Assembly (NCBI GenBank): GCA_049890095.1
Contig: JBMHCD010000005.1
Location: 123,884-187,883 of the forward strand
Origin: JABAYQ01 sp049890095
GTDB lineage: Bacteria; Bacteroidota; Bacteroidia; Flavobacteriales; UBA7312
DNA: 64,000 nucleotides
Reading direction: 5' to 3'
Positions 37,049-45,268 of this stretch are shown piece by piece. The notes under the pieces are model-generated. The model ran no database searches. It was not told the origin of the DNA and saw only the letters and a program-made list of their open reading frames with translations. How positions within the stretch are numbered: the stretch's first letter is position 1; the number at the start of each line of letters is the position of its first letter. A program made the translations under genes and the position numbers.

Positions 37049-37938
37049 ATAATAGTTATTCTTTTGCTATCTATAGCAATTTGGTCTTGAATTTGTCTTA
37101 TGATGTAAATACCTGACTCTAGGTTGTCTTTTTGAAATTGCTTTTTAATAAGTCCTTTATTTATTTTTTCATCCATTAAAATCCGAATAGTTTTACCATT
37201 AAGATCTATTAATTCTAATTTAGTTCGACTTACTTTATGATTGAAAAATTCTACCTTATAAAAAGAAGTTATTGGTGTAGGATAAATAGATTTAATACTA
37301 CTTTTCAGATCATTATTGTTGTAGTTAGTTAGCTCTACTGAATTTTGACCAATGTTCAGATAAATGTTAAATACACCGTTAAGATTGTTTTGATTATCAA
37401 CATCCAAACTTATAATTCTTTCTTGAGCATCTTCAATGGATGCTAATGGGTCACTATCTATTGAGGTATCTCCTTGAAAATATAATTGAGTTATTAAAGC
37501 AGGATTATTTTGATAAGATACTTTAAAATGAATATGACTTGGCCTGTACTGATTGCCGTTTAAATATTTACCAGGCATAATACTTTCGAAATTATAATTT
37601 CCATTTTCATCACTGTAAGTAACTCCTCTGTAATTATCTTCTTGATAAAAACCTTCACTATCAGCTTGCCAAACTTCTATTAATGCTCCAGAAATAGGTG
37701 TTATACAATCTCTTTCATAAATAGTACCTGTAATAAATAATCTTTGTGTATTATTTAAAAGGGGGGCAATATTATTCAATTCTGGAGCTTGTTTAATGTA
37801 AAAAGGACCTAATACATCATCTGTTGTAACACAATCTTCTATTAATGAAAAAGCTTTTAATGGAAGAAATGGTAAGACGCTTATCCCTAAAAAAGATTTT
37901 AAAGCATCTCTTCGGTTATATTTTTTATAATTACTCAA
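37045..37938 (-). CDS. Exported intradiol-dioxygenase-like protein with Tat-like signal and T9SS tail
   Basis: The 297-residue product resembles the catalytic fold of catechol-type intradiol dioxygenases: DVLGPFYIKQAPE, the cyclic Tyr/His iron site in GVTYSDENGNYNFESIMPGKY and YRPSHIHFKV, and YFQGD. It opens with NRRDALKSFLG, a twin-arginine-like signal. After residue about 205 it carries a type A T9SS sorting domain (SIYPTPITSFYKVEFFNH to RITII). Family relatives without a ring-cleaving partner operon are common and their substrate is unknown. It overlaps the ridA stop by 8 nt and the convergent HD gene by 4 nt. Confidence 0.88.
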   Translation of the reverse strand: MSNYKKYNRRDALKSFLGISVLPFLPLKAFSLIEDCVTTDDVLGPFYIKQAPELNNIAPLLNNTQRLFITGTIYERDCITPISGALIEVWQADSEGFYQEDNYRGVTYSDENGNYNFESIMPGKYLNGNQYRPSHIHFKVSYQNNPALITQLYFQGDTSIDSDPLASIEDAQERIISLDVDNQNNLNGVFNIYLNIGQNSVELTNYNNNDLKSSIKSIYPTPITSFYKVEFFNHKVSRTKLELIDLNGKTIRILMDEKINKGLIKKQFQKDNLESGIYIIRQIQDQIAIDSKRITII

Positions 37939-38308
37939 CTGCGATTAAAGATATTTCAACATTTACATTTTTAGGCAATACACTAACTTGAACAGCTTCT
38001 CTGGCTGGCGGATTATCTTTAAAGTAGCTTGAATAAATATTATTTACTAAGGAATATTGATTCATATCCTTTAAAAAAATAGAACATTTTACTACATTTT
38101 TAAAATCCATGTTTGCAGCTTGTAAAACGGCATTTAGATTGTTCATTACTTGTTTTGTTTCAGACTCAATATCTGAAATAATTAACTCATTTGTAATTGG
38201 GTCAATTGCGATTTGACCAGAACAATACAAAACGCCTTTAGCTAGTACTGCTTGACTGTAAGGACCAATTGCTTTTGGTGCTTTTTCAGTTTTTATAATT
38301 TGTTTCAC
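37931..38308 (-). CDS. ridA: RidA-family enamine/imine deaminase
   Basis: RidA hydrolyses reactive 2-aminoacrylate and related enamines made by PLP enzymes. The 125-residue product has APKAIGPYSQAVLAKGVLYCSGQIAIDP, a Cys/Ser-rich VKCSIFLKDMNQY, the substrate arginine in NPPAREAVQVSVLPKNVNVEIS, and a C-terminal Glu. The start is GTG at 38308. A near-consensus box TATCTTTA ends 4 nt before it, and the divergent rnpB promoter lies just beyond. Confidence 0.95.
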   Translation of the reverse strand: MKQIIKTEKAPKAIGPYSQAVLAKGVLYCSGQIAIDPITNELIISDIESETKQVMNNLNAVLQAANMDFKNVVKCSIFLKDMNQYSLVNNIYSSYFKDNPPAREAVQVSVLPKNVNVEISLIAVE

Positions 38309-38312
38309 TGTA

Positions 38313-38320
38313 TAAAGATA
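38313..38320 (-). promoter_or_regulatory. Minus-7 box variant TATCTTTA 4 nt before the ridA GTG
   Basis: One base differs from TAnnTTTG. TACA separates it from the GTG, the same spacing as the other leaderless candidates. Confidence 0.4.
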
Positions 38321-38327
38321 TAAAATT

Positions 38328-38335
38328 TACCTTTG
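38328..38335 (+). promoter_or_regulatory. Minus-7 box TACCTTTG of rnpB
   Basis: An exact box ends 5 nt before G38341, the first base of the P1 helix of RNase P RNA. Because that RNA has a structurally defined 5' end, it calibrates the box-to-start distance in this genome. Confidence 0.75.
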
Positions 38336-38340
38336 CATTA

Positions 38341-38631
38341 GTAGTAATAGACTTCATCGCTTCTTAGGAAGAGGAAAGTCCGGACACCAAAGAGCAATAT
38401 AGCGGATAACATCCGTCCACCGAAAGGTGAGGACAAGTGCAACAGAAAGCAAGTACAGTTCGGCTGTAGTGAAATCAGGTAAACTCTATATGGTGCAATG
38501 TCATGTATACCAAGAACAGGGGTTGCTCGCTCAATCTTGGGGGGTAGGCAGCTTTAGTGTTTTAGTAATAAAACATATAGATAAATGATGAAGCTCAATT
38601 TGAGAACAGAATCCGGCTTACGTTTTACTAC
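38341..38631 (+). ncRNA. rnpB: RNase P RNA, bacterial type A
   Basis: The catalytic RNA of RNase P matures the 5' ends of tRNAs. The diagnostic parts are present: GAGGAAAGTCCGGAC at 38371 (P4 left strand), an ACAGAAA region near 38441, and ACAGAATCCGGCTTA at 38606 (P4 right strand). The ends pair as helix P1: GTAGTAA (38341-38347) with TTACTAC (38625-38631). The total of about 291 nt is short for type A, as in other Bacteroidetes. A promoter box precedes it and a hairpin terminator follows it. Confidence 0.96.
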
Positions 38632-38633
38632 AT

Positions 38634-38660
38634 GCTGCCCCTTTGAGGGCAGCTTTTTTT
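38634..38660 (+). terminator. Terminator of rnpB
   Basis: GCTGCCC and GGGCAGC pair around a six-base loop, followed by seven T. The next gene starts 14 nt after it. Confidence 0.95.
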
Positions 38661-38673
38661 GAAATTTTATTTG

Positions 38674-39609
38674 ATGAAATATATTTTTTTATTTGTTTTT
38701 TTCTTGTCTTTTTCTAAGGCTTTTTCACAATCTAATGTTGTACAGTCAGTCATGTTAGATTCGGTTATGATATCAGCTGTAAAAGATGGATTTAGTGTTG
38801 ATGAATTTATTCATTATGTAAAAACGGATACAACTTTTTACAAAGGGTTTAAAAATTTAAGGTATTATCCTCATGAATTTGAAAGTGAGCTCACAATTTT
38901 TAATGCCAAAAAGCAAAAAGTTGGATTTTTATATAGAAATGGAACATATGAAATAAATAATAATTTATTAAATGTAAAAGTTGATTCGCTTTTTGATGAT
39001 GGAAAAGTTTTTAATAAAAGAGGAGAATATAGATATTATACTCCTGAATTTTTTGATTATATCTTCTTTCCAAAAGACACAATAAAAGTATCAAAGTATT
39101 CGTCTAAAAACAGTGATGATAATTCTGATGATAAGAACGAGAAAAACGAAAAAGATGCTAGAGTAATTGTTTTTAATCCAGGCTCTATTGAAGTTGAAAA
39201 AAATACCGGAAATACTAAAAAGAAATTAGCAATTTTTGATATTGGAATGCAAAAGTATTATGATTACATACTGACTAAAACATTATATAAAGATTCTATT
39301 GAATGTTATGAATTTACTTGCAGAATGAAATCCAATTTAAGTGAAAAAGATCAAGGCGATGTTTTAATAAGAGAGTTGGTATCTTATTTTGATAAAGATA
39401 ATTTTAATGTGCTGTATAGAAAGTATGCTATGAATTACGACTATTGGATTTTTGATTTAAATGTAGTTGTAGAGGTTGAAATGGGTTATAGCAACAACAT
39501 TCTTGTACCAAAGTATATTTACTACGATGGTTTTTGGGACTTGCCATTAAAAAAAGCCGAAATAGCAACCTTTAAATTATGGAATAAAAATTTCGAGTAC
39601 AGAAATTAG
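38674..39609 (+). CDS. Exported protein of unknown function
   Basis: I do not recognise a family for this 311-residue product. It has a clear signal peptide (FLFVFFLSFSKAFSQ) and then a soluble, Tyr- and Asp-rich body: SVDEFIHYVKTDTTFYKGFKNLR, a run of Asp/Lys/Asn (SSKNSDDNSDDKNEKNEKD, about residues 149-167) and beta-strand-like segments such as YDYWIFDLNVVVEVEMGYS. It is probably periplasmic. The ATG at 38674 fits the signal peptide; an earlier TTG lies in the rnpB terminator. Its stop overlaps the convergent CDGSH gene by 4 nt. Confidence 0.82.
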   Translation: MKYIFLFVFFLSFSKAFSQSNVVQSVMLDSVMISAVKDGFSVDEFIHYVKTDTTFYKGFKNLRYYPHEFESELTIFNAKKQKVGFLYRNGTYEINNNLLNVKVDSLFDDGKVFNKRGEYRYYTPEFFDYIFFPKDTIKVSKYSSKNSDDNSDDKNEKNEKDARVIVFNPGSIEVEKNTGNTKKKLAIFDIGMQKYYDYILTKTLYKDSIECYEFTCRMKSNLSEKDQGDVLIRELVSYFDKDNFNVLYRKYAMNYDYWIFDLNVVVEVEMGYSNNILVPKYIYYDGFWDLPLKKAEIATFKLWNKNFEYRN

Positions 39610-39836
39610 ATTTTGCTGTGGCTACCGTCACAAAAAGCATTGTTTTTGGAATGCTTACATGTGCACCAAGCTATTTTCTTTTTTTCTTCGATATCTATTA
39701 TAACAGGTCTTTTGTCTGTTCCTTTGTGTGAGCCATCACAAAATGGCTCGTTTTTTGTTAAACCACAACTACACCAAGCCTTTTTTCCGGCTTCCATTTC
39801 CATAATTATGGGTTTAAAATTTGATGAATCTTTCAT
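39606..39836 (-). CDS. Tandem CDGSH iron-sulfur protein
   Basis: The 76-residue product holds two complete CDGSH motifs: KAWCSCGLTKNEPFCDGSHKG and IAWCTCKHSKNNAFCDGSHSK. Each three-Cys, one-His set binds a 2Fe-2S cluster, as in mitoNEET and Miner proteins, and here both are within one chain. The family is linked to redox sensing and cluster transfer. The gene starts 4 nt after the thioredoxin reductase stop, which suggests joint expression and a thiol or redox link. Confidence 0.95.
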   Translation of the reverse strand: MKDSSNFKPIIMEMEAGKKAWCSCGLTKNEPFCDGSHKGTDKRPVIIDIEEKKKIAWCTCKHSKNNAFCDGSHSKI

Positions 39837-39840
39837 ATAA

Positions 39841-40779
39841 TTATTCCTGTGAGGCTAAAAATCTTTCTGCATCTAAGGCTGCCATACATCCTGTACCAGC
39901 AGATGTAACTGCTTGTCTGTATACATGATCTGCAACATCGCCAGCTGCAAAGACGCCTTCTATTTTTGTTTTAGATGTACCTGGTTCAACATGTAGATAT
40001 CCATTTTCATCCATATCTAATTGACCTTTGAAAATATCCGTATTTGGTTTGTGTCCTATAGCGACAAAGAAACCAGTAGCCGGAATATCAACTTCTTCAT
40101 TTGTAATATTATTGTAAGCAGTTACACTTTCCACTCCTTTTTCTCCATTAATAGATTTTGTTTCATGGTTAAACATTACTTCAATATTTGGAGTTTTGAA
40201 AACCCTATGTTGCATAGCTTTTGAGGCACGCATTTCATCTCTTCTAACTAGCATTGTTACTTTAGTACATAATTTGGCAAGGTAGGTTGCTTCTTCGGCA
40301 GCAGTATCACCTGCACCAACAACAACAACTTCTTGTCCTTTGTAGAAAAAGCCATCACAAACCGCACATGCTGATACTCCGAATCCATTTAAGCGTTCTT
40401 CATCAGGAATTCCCAACCATTTGGCAGAAGCACCAGTCGCAATAATAACGGTTTGGGCTAAAACATTTTTTGAACCATCAATTTCAACTTTAAATGGGCG
40501 TTCAGAAAAATCTACCTTCGTTACCATTCCCCATCTTGTATCGGTATCAAAACGTTCTGCTTGAGCTTTGAAGTCTTCCATCATTTTGGTTCCGTCTACG
40601 CCATTAGGATAGCCAGGGTAGTTGTCTACTTCTGTTGTGGTTGTTAATTGACCTCCAGGTTGTAGTCCTTGAATGACAACAGGCTTTAAATCTGCTCGAG
40701 CAGCATAAATGGCAGCTGTATAGCCGGCAGGTCCAGATCCTATGATTAAAACTTCAATGTTTTCTATTTCTTTTTCCAT
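39841..40779 (-). CDS. trxB: Thioredoxin-disulfide reductase
   Basis: This FAD enzyme passes electrons from NADPH to thioredoxin. The 312-residue product has the FAD motif VLIIGSGPAGYTAAIYAARADL, the redox pair in GVSACAVCDGFFY, the NADPH motif VVVVGAGDTAAEEATYLA and the closing FAD contact VEGVFAAGDVADHVYRQAVTSAGTG. The ATG at 40779 (MEKEIENIEV) is chosen because a more upstream TTG lies inside the promoter box TAGATTTG. It is followed by the CDGSH gene. Confidence 0.97.
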   Translation of the reverse strand: MEKEIENIEVLIIGSGPAGYTAAIYAARADLKPVVIQGLQPGGQLTTTTEVDNYPGYPNGVDGTKMMEDFKAQAERFDTDTRWGMVTKVDFSERPFKVEIDGSKNVLAQTVIIATGASAKWLGIPDEERLNGFGVSACAVCDGFFYKGQEVVVVGAGDTAAEEATYLAKLCTKVTMLVRRDEMRASKAMQHRVFKTPNIEVMFNHETKSINGEKGVESVTAYNNITNEEVDIPATGFFVAIGHKPNTDIFKGQLDMDENGYLHVEPGTSKTKIEGVFAAGDVADHVYRQAVTSAGTGCMAALDAERFLASQE

Positions 40780-40806
40780 GTTTTTATTTTTTTGTGATAA
40801 CGTTCT

Positions 40807-40814
40807 CAAATCTA
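40807..40814 (-). promoter_or_regulatory. Minus-7 box TAGATTTG of trxB
   Basis: An exact box, 27 nt before the trxB ATG, overlaps the stop codon of the DUF4249 gene. TrxB and the CDGSH gene can therefore be transcribed apart from the receptor operon. Confidence 0.55.
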
Positions 40815-41954
40815 TAATATTTCATCAATTAAAGGAAAATATTTTTCCGTGTAATTTGTATCTTCCTTACAGATAATTTTATAATAGGTTGCAGCTTGAC
40901 CATAAAACCCACCTAATCCGTTTGTGATATTAGATTGCAAATTTATTGGTTCAGCAAATGGATTTCCTGTACTTTGTGATTGGTAATCTGCCGATCTTAA
41001 AAAGAGATAAGATTCATAATCTATTTGACTAAAGCGTACTAAAACCGTATCGGGGTACACGGTTTTGTTATGTTCTAAAATACTTTGTCCTGACTTGAAA
41101 TAACCAGATTCTTCTCCTTCGAAGATTAGGTCATCAAACTCTGAGGTTAGAAAAGAACTTAAATTTCCTCTTTGAAAAAAGGTGTCGAAAGATGTTCCGT
41201 TCAAACCTTCAAAATCATTTCTTACAAAACCCCATAGTGCTTTTGCAAATAAAGGATCGGCGGTTTGGCTCACACTAATTGAGTTTGGTGTAATACCATC
41301 GGGTGGGTTATCACCAAATTTTGTTTCTTTTGTATGAGCTAACCTTTTATGCTCTATCATTATTGTATTACCCAAAGTGTCCGGGTCAGAATAATGAAAC
41401 CATATATTTCCTAGATTTGGTCTCGGTGCATATTCGTCAATTTTATACCAAACGCTATCCATAAGGTGTTCATTAGGTATAGTAGTTGTGCCGGTAATTG
41501 TATCGCCATTATGGTAAATATTTAGGCTAAATTGTTGTCCGAATTCTCCTATAGTATTGTATGGGAAATCGAAATTTAAATCTGCAGGTAACTCAAGATA
41601 TAATCCAGGAATCAAACGAGCAATAGAATCCAAAGCAGAAATTACTTCATTGTTTGGAATCAAATTTATCAAATCATTGATATTATATAAATCACGACTT
41701 TGCCCTTCGCTATTACTTATTTTTATTTGAGCATCGGTTACATAGAGTTCGTCAATTGTTGAACTATTGATAGGAGAGAAGTATGGTTCGCTGTTACTCA
41801 ATATAACATAAGCTGGATAACCTGGTTGTATAACACCTTGTACGACTAATTTGTTTTCAGTATAACCTTGATTAAAATCTACTTCTTGTTCGAATTTAAA
41901 TTCGCAAGCAGTAAAAACTAAAACAAATGGGATTAAATAAATTATTGATTTCAT
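40812..41954 (-). CDS. DUF4249 lipoprotein, partner of the adjacent TonB receptor
   Basis: The 380-residue product opens with a lipoprotein signal (LIPFVLVFTACEFKFEQ) and then the DUF4249 strand pattern (ENKLVVQGVIQPGYPAYVILSNSEPYFSPI, ISNSEGQ, YHNGDTITGTTTIP). The gene starts 5 nt after the TonB receptor stop. Receptor plus DUF4249 pairs behave like SusC/SusD sets and are thought to take up an unknown ligand together; the ligand is not evident. Confidence 0.88.
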   Translation of the reverse strand: MKSIIYLIPFVLVFTACEFKFEQEVDFNQGYTENKLVVQGVIQPGYPAYVILSNSEPYFSPINSSTIDELYVTDAQIKISNSEGQSRDLYNINDLINLIPNNEVISALDSIARLIPGLYLELPADLNFDFPYNTIGEFGQQFSLNIYHNGDTITGTTTIPNEHLMDSVWYKIDEYAPRPNLGNIWFHYSDPDTLGNTIMIEHKRLAHTKETKFGDNPPDGITPNSISVSQTADPLFAKALWGFVRNDFEGLNGTSFDTFFQRGNLSSFLTSEFDDLIFEGEESGYFKSGQSILEHNKTVYPDTVLVRFSQIDYESYLFLRSADYQSQSTGNPFAEPINLQSNITNGLGGFYGQAATYYKIICKEDTNYTEKYFPLIDEIL

Positions 41955-41959
41955 TTTTT

Positions 41960-44302
41960 TTAAAAATTAAAATTCCATGCTACAGATGGTATAATTGGAA
42001 ATAAGGATATTTGAAAAGCTTTCGGTTCTAAATCGCCTTCACTAAGAGATCCTTCTCCTTCCAAATCAAAATATATAAAATAGGGGTTTGCTCGGTTGTA
42101 AATATTATATATTGAAAAATTCCATGAGGAATTAAACTTTTTGTTTGGTTTGTTTTTGGTGTAAGTAGCAGAAATATCCATTCTATGGTATGGTGTCATT
42201 CTGTAACTATTACGATCTCCAAATTCGGTATATAAGCTACCATCCAAAACATATCGATCTATGGATGGGGTTAAGGTATTTCCTGTGGCATAGACAAAAA
42301 CAGCAGATAATACCCACTTGTCGTTTAGTTCATGCGTTGCTGTAACTGATAAATCATGTGTTCTATCATATTTAGCAGGGAATTTATTTCCATTATTTAA
42401 ATTAGGAAAAAGTCGATCGGTTTTAGAAATTGTATATCCAATCCAACCAGTGGTTTTGCCAACTCTTTTTTTAATAAAAAATTCCAGACCATAGGACTCA
42501 CCACTACCAAACGTAAAAGAGTCATCCGAATCGGTATTAGAATTATCCTCAGGAAAAACACCTTCTTTGTATTCTATAAGATTATCCATTTTTTTATGGT
42601 AAGCTTCAATAGAAGTTTCCCATTTATTGTCAAAGAAATTTCGGAATAAACCTAATCCAAATTGCCTTCCATATTGTGGTTTAACTAGCTTAGAACTAGG
42701 GATCCATAAATCGGTCGGTAAAGAAACACTCGAAAATGAGGCTAAATGAACGTATTGATAATTTTGAGTGTAAGAAGCTTTAAAGGAGCTTTTTTTGTCC
42801 AGTTTATACCTCAAAGATAAACGTGGTTCTAAATGTCTGTGATGATTTGTTGTGTCTTGGGTAAATTCGTTTTTCAAGTAATTTCTAAATGTTATTGGCC
42901 CTCCAAATTGAAAGCTACTGTATCTAAGGCCAGCATGAATCTTTAATTCTTCTGTTATTTCCATATCATCCGATAAGTAAATTGCCCCTTCATTACTATA
43001 TTGTTTGAAAATAGATTCAGGCTCGAACGAAACTTCACCAGATCGACCAGAAACTGACCCAGGAACAAATGTGTGGTATATGAACTGTGTACCAAACTTT
43101 ATGGTGTGTTTGTAATTTGGTAAGTACGAGAAATCTACTTTGGTATTCCAATCGGTAATTCCGGAAGATAACTCGAATTCAAAGTCGTTTTGTTCAGCAG
43201 CAAATGAAAAATTATAATCGCTAAAAATAACCGATGTATTTACAAATAGTTTGTCATTAAATAAATGATTCCATCTGGCAGATGTAGTTGCGTTTCCCCA
43301 AGGAATGTCAAAACTAAACCCTCTATCTTTATTTCTAAAAGTAAAAACATCTCTACCAAAATATGTACTCAAAAAGATTCTGTCATTGTCAGAAATTCTA
43401 TAATTTACTTTTGAAGTAAGATCGAAAAAATAATATCCTGTCCCTTTAAATGCAGAACTATCATTTATAAGTGGATTAACTAATACATCTATGTAGGTTC
43501 TTCTTCCAGAAATAATAAATGAGCTTGTATCTTTTTTAATAGGTCCTTGTAAGGTTAATTTAGACGAAATTAGACCTAATCCGCCATCGACTTGGAATTT
43601 TTTATTATTTCCTTCTTTCATGGATATATCTAATACAGAGGCTAATCTTCCTCCATATTTTGCTGGCATGCCACCCTTTACTAAATTGATATCCTTTATA
43701 GCATCTGCATTGAAAACAGAAAAGAAACCAAATAGGTGAGAAGCATTATAAACAGTAGCCTCATCCAAAAGAATAAGATTTTGGTCTGGACCACCACCTC
43801 GAACATAAAAACCTGAGCTTCCTTCTCCTGAAGATTGCACCCCAGGAAGTAATTGTATGGTTTTGAGTACATCTACTTCGCCCATAAATGCAGGTAGCTT
43901 TTTAATACTTTTTACATCCACTCTTAATTGACTCATGTTTGTAGTTTCAATATTTTTGCTTGCCCCTTCCGACTCAACTATTACTACATCAGTTGTTATG
44001 GAAGAGCTTTCGAGTGATATATTTATTCTTAGGTCATTTTTTAAGCTTACCTTATTTTGTTGGGATTGTAAACCCAAAAATGAGTATTCAACAGTGTAAT
44101 CTCCTTCTTCAACAGTTAAAGAATAAAATCCATATTGATTGGTTGAAACACCTTTAAAGGTTTCTTTGATGTAAACAGTAGCTCCAATAAGAAATTCTCC
44201 TGTTTCATTATCTTTAACAAAACCACTAATGGTATGTTTTTCTTGAGCTATTAGCTGATTTGAAAATAGAATAATAAAAAAAAATAAAAGATGTTTTTTC
44301 AT
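41960..44302 (-). CDS. TonB-dependent receptor with carboxypeptidase-like domain
   Basis: The 780-residue outer-membrane receptor has a signal peptide (LLFFFIILFSNQLIAQ), a carboxypeptidase-regulatory-like domain (TISGFVKDNETGEFLIGATVYIKETFKG), a plug with LPGVQSSGEGSSGFYVRGGGPDQNLILLDEATVYNASH-type motifs, and a barrel ending in IIPSVAWNFNF. The second-position pairing with DUF4249 suggests uptake of an unknown ligand. A TAACTTTG box stands 29 nt before the ATG, divergent from the tRNA-Pro gene. Confidence 0.94.
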   Translation of the reverse strand: MKKHLLFFFIILFSNQLIAQEKHTISGFVKDNETGEFLIGATVYIKETFKGVSTNQYGFYSLTVEEGDYTVEYSFLGLQSQQNKVSLKNDLRINISLESSSITTDVVIVESEGASKNIETTNMSQLRVDVKSIKKLPAFMGEVDVLKTIQLLPGVQSSGEGSSGFYVRGGGPDQNLILLDEATVYNASHLFGFFSVFNADAIKDINLVKGGMPAKYGGRLASVLDISMKEGNNKKFQVDGGLGLISSKLTLQGPIKKDTSSFIISGRRTYIDVLVNPLINDSSAFKGTGYYFFDLTSKVNYRISDNDRIFLSTYFGRDVFTFRNKDRGFSFDIPWGNATTSARWNHLFNDKLFVNTSVIFSDYNFSFAAEQNDFEFELSSGITDWNTKVDFSYLPNYKHTIKFGTQFIYHTFVPGSVSGRSGEVSFEPESIFKQYSNEGAIYLSDDMEITEELKIHAGLRYSSFQFGGPITFRNYLKNEFTQDTTNHHRHLEPRLSLRYKLDKKSSFKASYTQNYQYVHLASFSSVSLPTDLWIPSSKLVKPQYGRQFGLGLFRNFFDNKWETSIEAYHKKMDNLIEYKEGVFPEDNSNTDSDDSFTFGSGESYGLEFFIKKRVGKTTGWIGYTISKTDRLFPNLNNGNKFPAKYDRTHDLSVTATHELNDKWVLSAVFVYATGNTLTPSIDRYVLDGSLYTEFGDRNSYRMTPYHRMDISATYTKNKPNKKFNSSWNFSIYNIYNRANPYFIYFDLEGEGSLSEGDLEPKAFQISLFPIIPSVAWNFNF

Positions 44303-44331
44303 TGTTGAAAATGAATGTAATTTTGTTGGTA

Positions 44332-44339
44332 CAAAGTTA
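44332..44339 (-). promoter_or_regulatory. Minus-7 box TAACTTTG of the TonB receptor/DUF4249 operon
   Basis: Exact TAnnTTTG match ending 29 nt before the receptor ATG at 44302, giving a leader of about 25 nt. Confidence 0.55.
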
Positions 44340-44378
44340 ATGTAAAAAAGCTGTTTTATTAATAATTAATTTTTTTTT

Positions 44379-44453
44379 CGGGATGTAGCTTAGTCCGGTT
44401 AAAGTGCGCGTCTGGGGGGCGCGAGAGCGGAGGTTCGAATCCTCTCATCCCGA
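44379..44453 (+). tRNA. tRNA-Pro (anticodon GGG)
   Basis: The 75-nt cloverleaf is complete. The acceptor CGGGATG pairs with CATCCCG, the D stem is GCTT/AAGT, the anticodon stem CGCGT/GCGCG holds the loop CTGGGGG, and the T arm is GGAGG-TTCGAAT-CCTCT. The discriminator is A and CCA is not encoded. The anticodon at positions 34-36 reads GGG, for proline. A variant box TAATTTTT ends 3 nt before the first base. Confidence 0.97.
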
Positions 44454-44461
44454 CTATATTT

Positions 44462-44683
44462 TTAGCTGCTTTTACCAAACTTTACAGGTATAAACCAAAC
44501 TGAAAAACCGTGAGAATTTTGAGAAGTAGGTGAGATGGAGTAATTACCCATTGCCATTGTTGTGTGTAATATTTTATTCATTTTTCTCTTATTTTTAAGG
44601 TATTCCAAAAACTCCTTGAAATTGGACTCTTTTTTCTCCTGTAAGAATTGTATAAATTGAATTATGCATTTGTCCTCTTTCAT
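44462..44683 (-). CDS. Possible 73-residue protein, unknown
   Basis: An open frame fills the space between the tRNA and a terminator. The N-terminal half is charged and helical (KEDKCIIQFIQFLQEKKESNFKEFLEYLKNKRK) and the rest is neutral with Ser, Asn and Phe. No promoter box is visible: just upstream is the terminator of the M1/DUF6702 transcript, so it would need read-through. I recognise no family. It may be a real small gene or a chance frame. Confidence 0.3.
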   Translation of the reverse strand: MKEDKCIIQFIQFLQEKKESNFKEFLEYLKNKRKMNKILHTTMAMGNYSISPTSQNSHGFSVWFIPVKFGKSS

Positions 44684-44689
44684 TAAAAT

Positions 44690-44730
44690 AATAAAAAAGC
44701 GGAATACTCAAAATTGAGGTATTCCGCTTT
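44690..44730 (-). terminator. Terminator of the M1 peptidase/DUF6702 transcript
   Basis: A long stem (AAAGCGGAATA, a one-base bulge, then CTCAA pairing with TTGAG and TATTCCGCTTT) is followed on the minus strand by TTTTTTATTATTTT. It shares sequence with the terminator at 47714-47758. Confidence 0.92.
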
Positions 44731-44755
44731 GGTTTGTCAAAAGTGTTTTTTATTT

Positions 44756-45268
44756 CTAATTTTTATTCATAAAAATTGTTTGAACATCATTGTCTATAGT
44801 AAATGTAAGATTGTATTTTCTTTCTGTAAGCTCTATTAATACAATATTGGTTTGATAATCATACAAGTCTAAAAAAAGGGTATTTTTTATGGTTATAGAT
44901 TCTATATTTTCGTTATTATCAAAATTAGGAATTTCAAAGTACAAATAAATATCATGTAAGTTATCACTTGTTTCTTTGCCTACCCACTTAAACTCTTTTG
45001 TATTCTCTTGTGCTGAAAATGTCAAATTATTATTAAAGTATTCTAAAATTAACTTTTCGCTATTTATATTTTCTTGATTATCAGAAAGGCTATCTAATTT
45101 TTTAGCGAATTTATTTTCAATTGACTTTTCAAGATCCTCTATTGCCACTTTAATCGTTATCTCCATAGATTTTGATTCATTATTATAATGAAAAGTAGTA
45201 TGAGTAACATGAAAGTCATGAAATGGTAAAAATAGTGTGACTATTAAAAAAAAGAAATTATTTATCAT
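44756..45268 (-). CDS. DUF6702-like exported protein
   Basis: The 170-residue product has a signal peptide (FFFLIVTLFLPFHDFHVTHTT) directly followed by the HDFHV/H motif and strand pattern of the DUF6702 family (FHYNNESKSMEITIKVAIEDLEKSI). The gene overlaps the end of the M1 peptidase gene by 11 nt, so it is translated with it. Its function is unknown; constant pairing with an M1 peptidase in Flavobacteria is my recollection and should be treated as inference. Confidence 0.75.
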   Translation of the reverse strand: MINNFFFLIVTLFLPFHDFHVTHTTFHYNNESKSMEITIKVAIEDLEKSIENKFAKKLDSLSDNQENINSEKLILEYFNNNLTFSAQENTKEFKWVGKETSDNLHDIYLYFEIPNFDNNENIESITIKNTLFLDLYDYQTNIVLIELTERKYNLTFTIDNDVQTIFMNKN

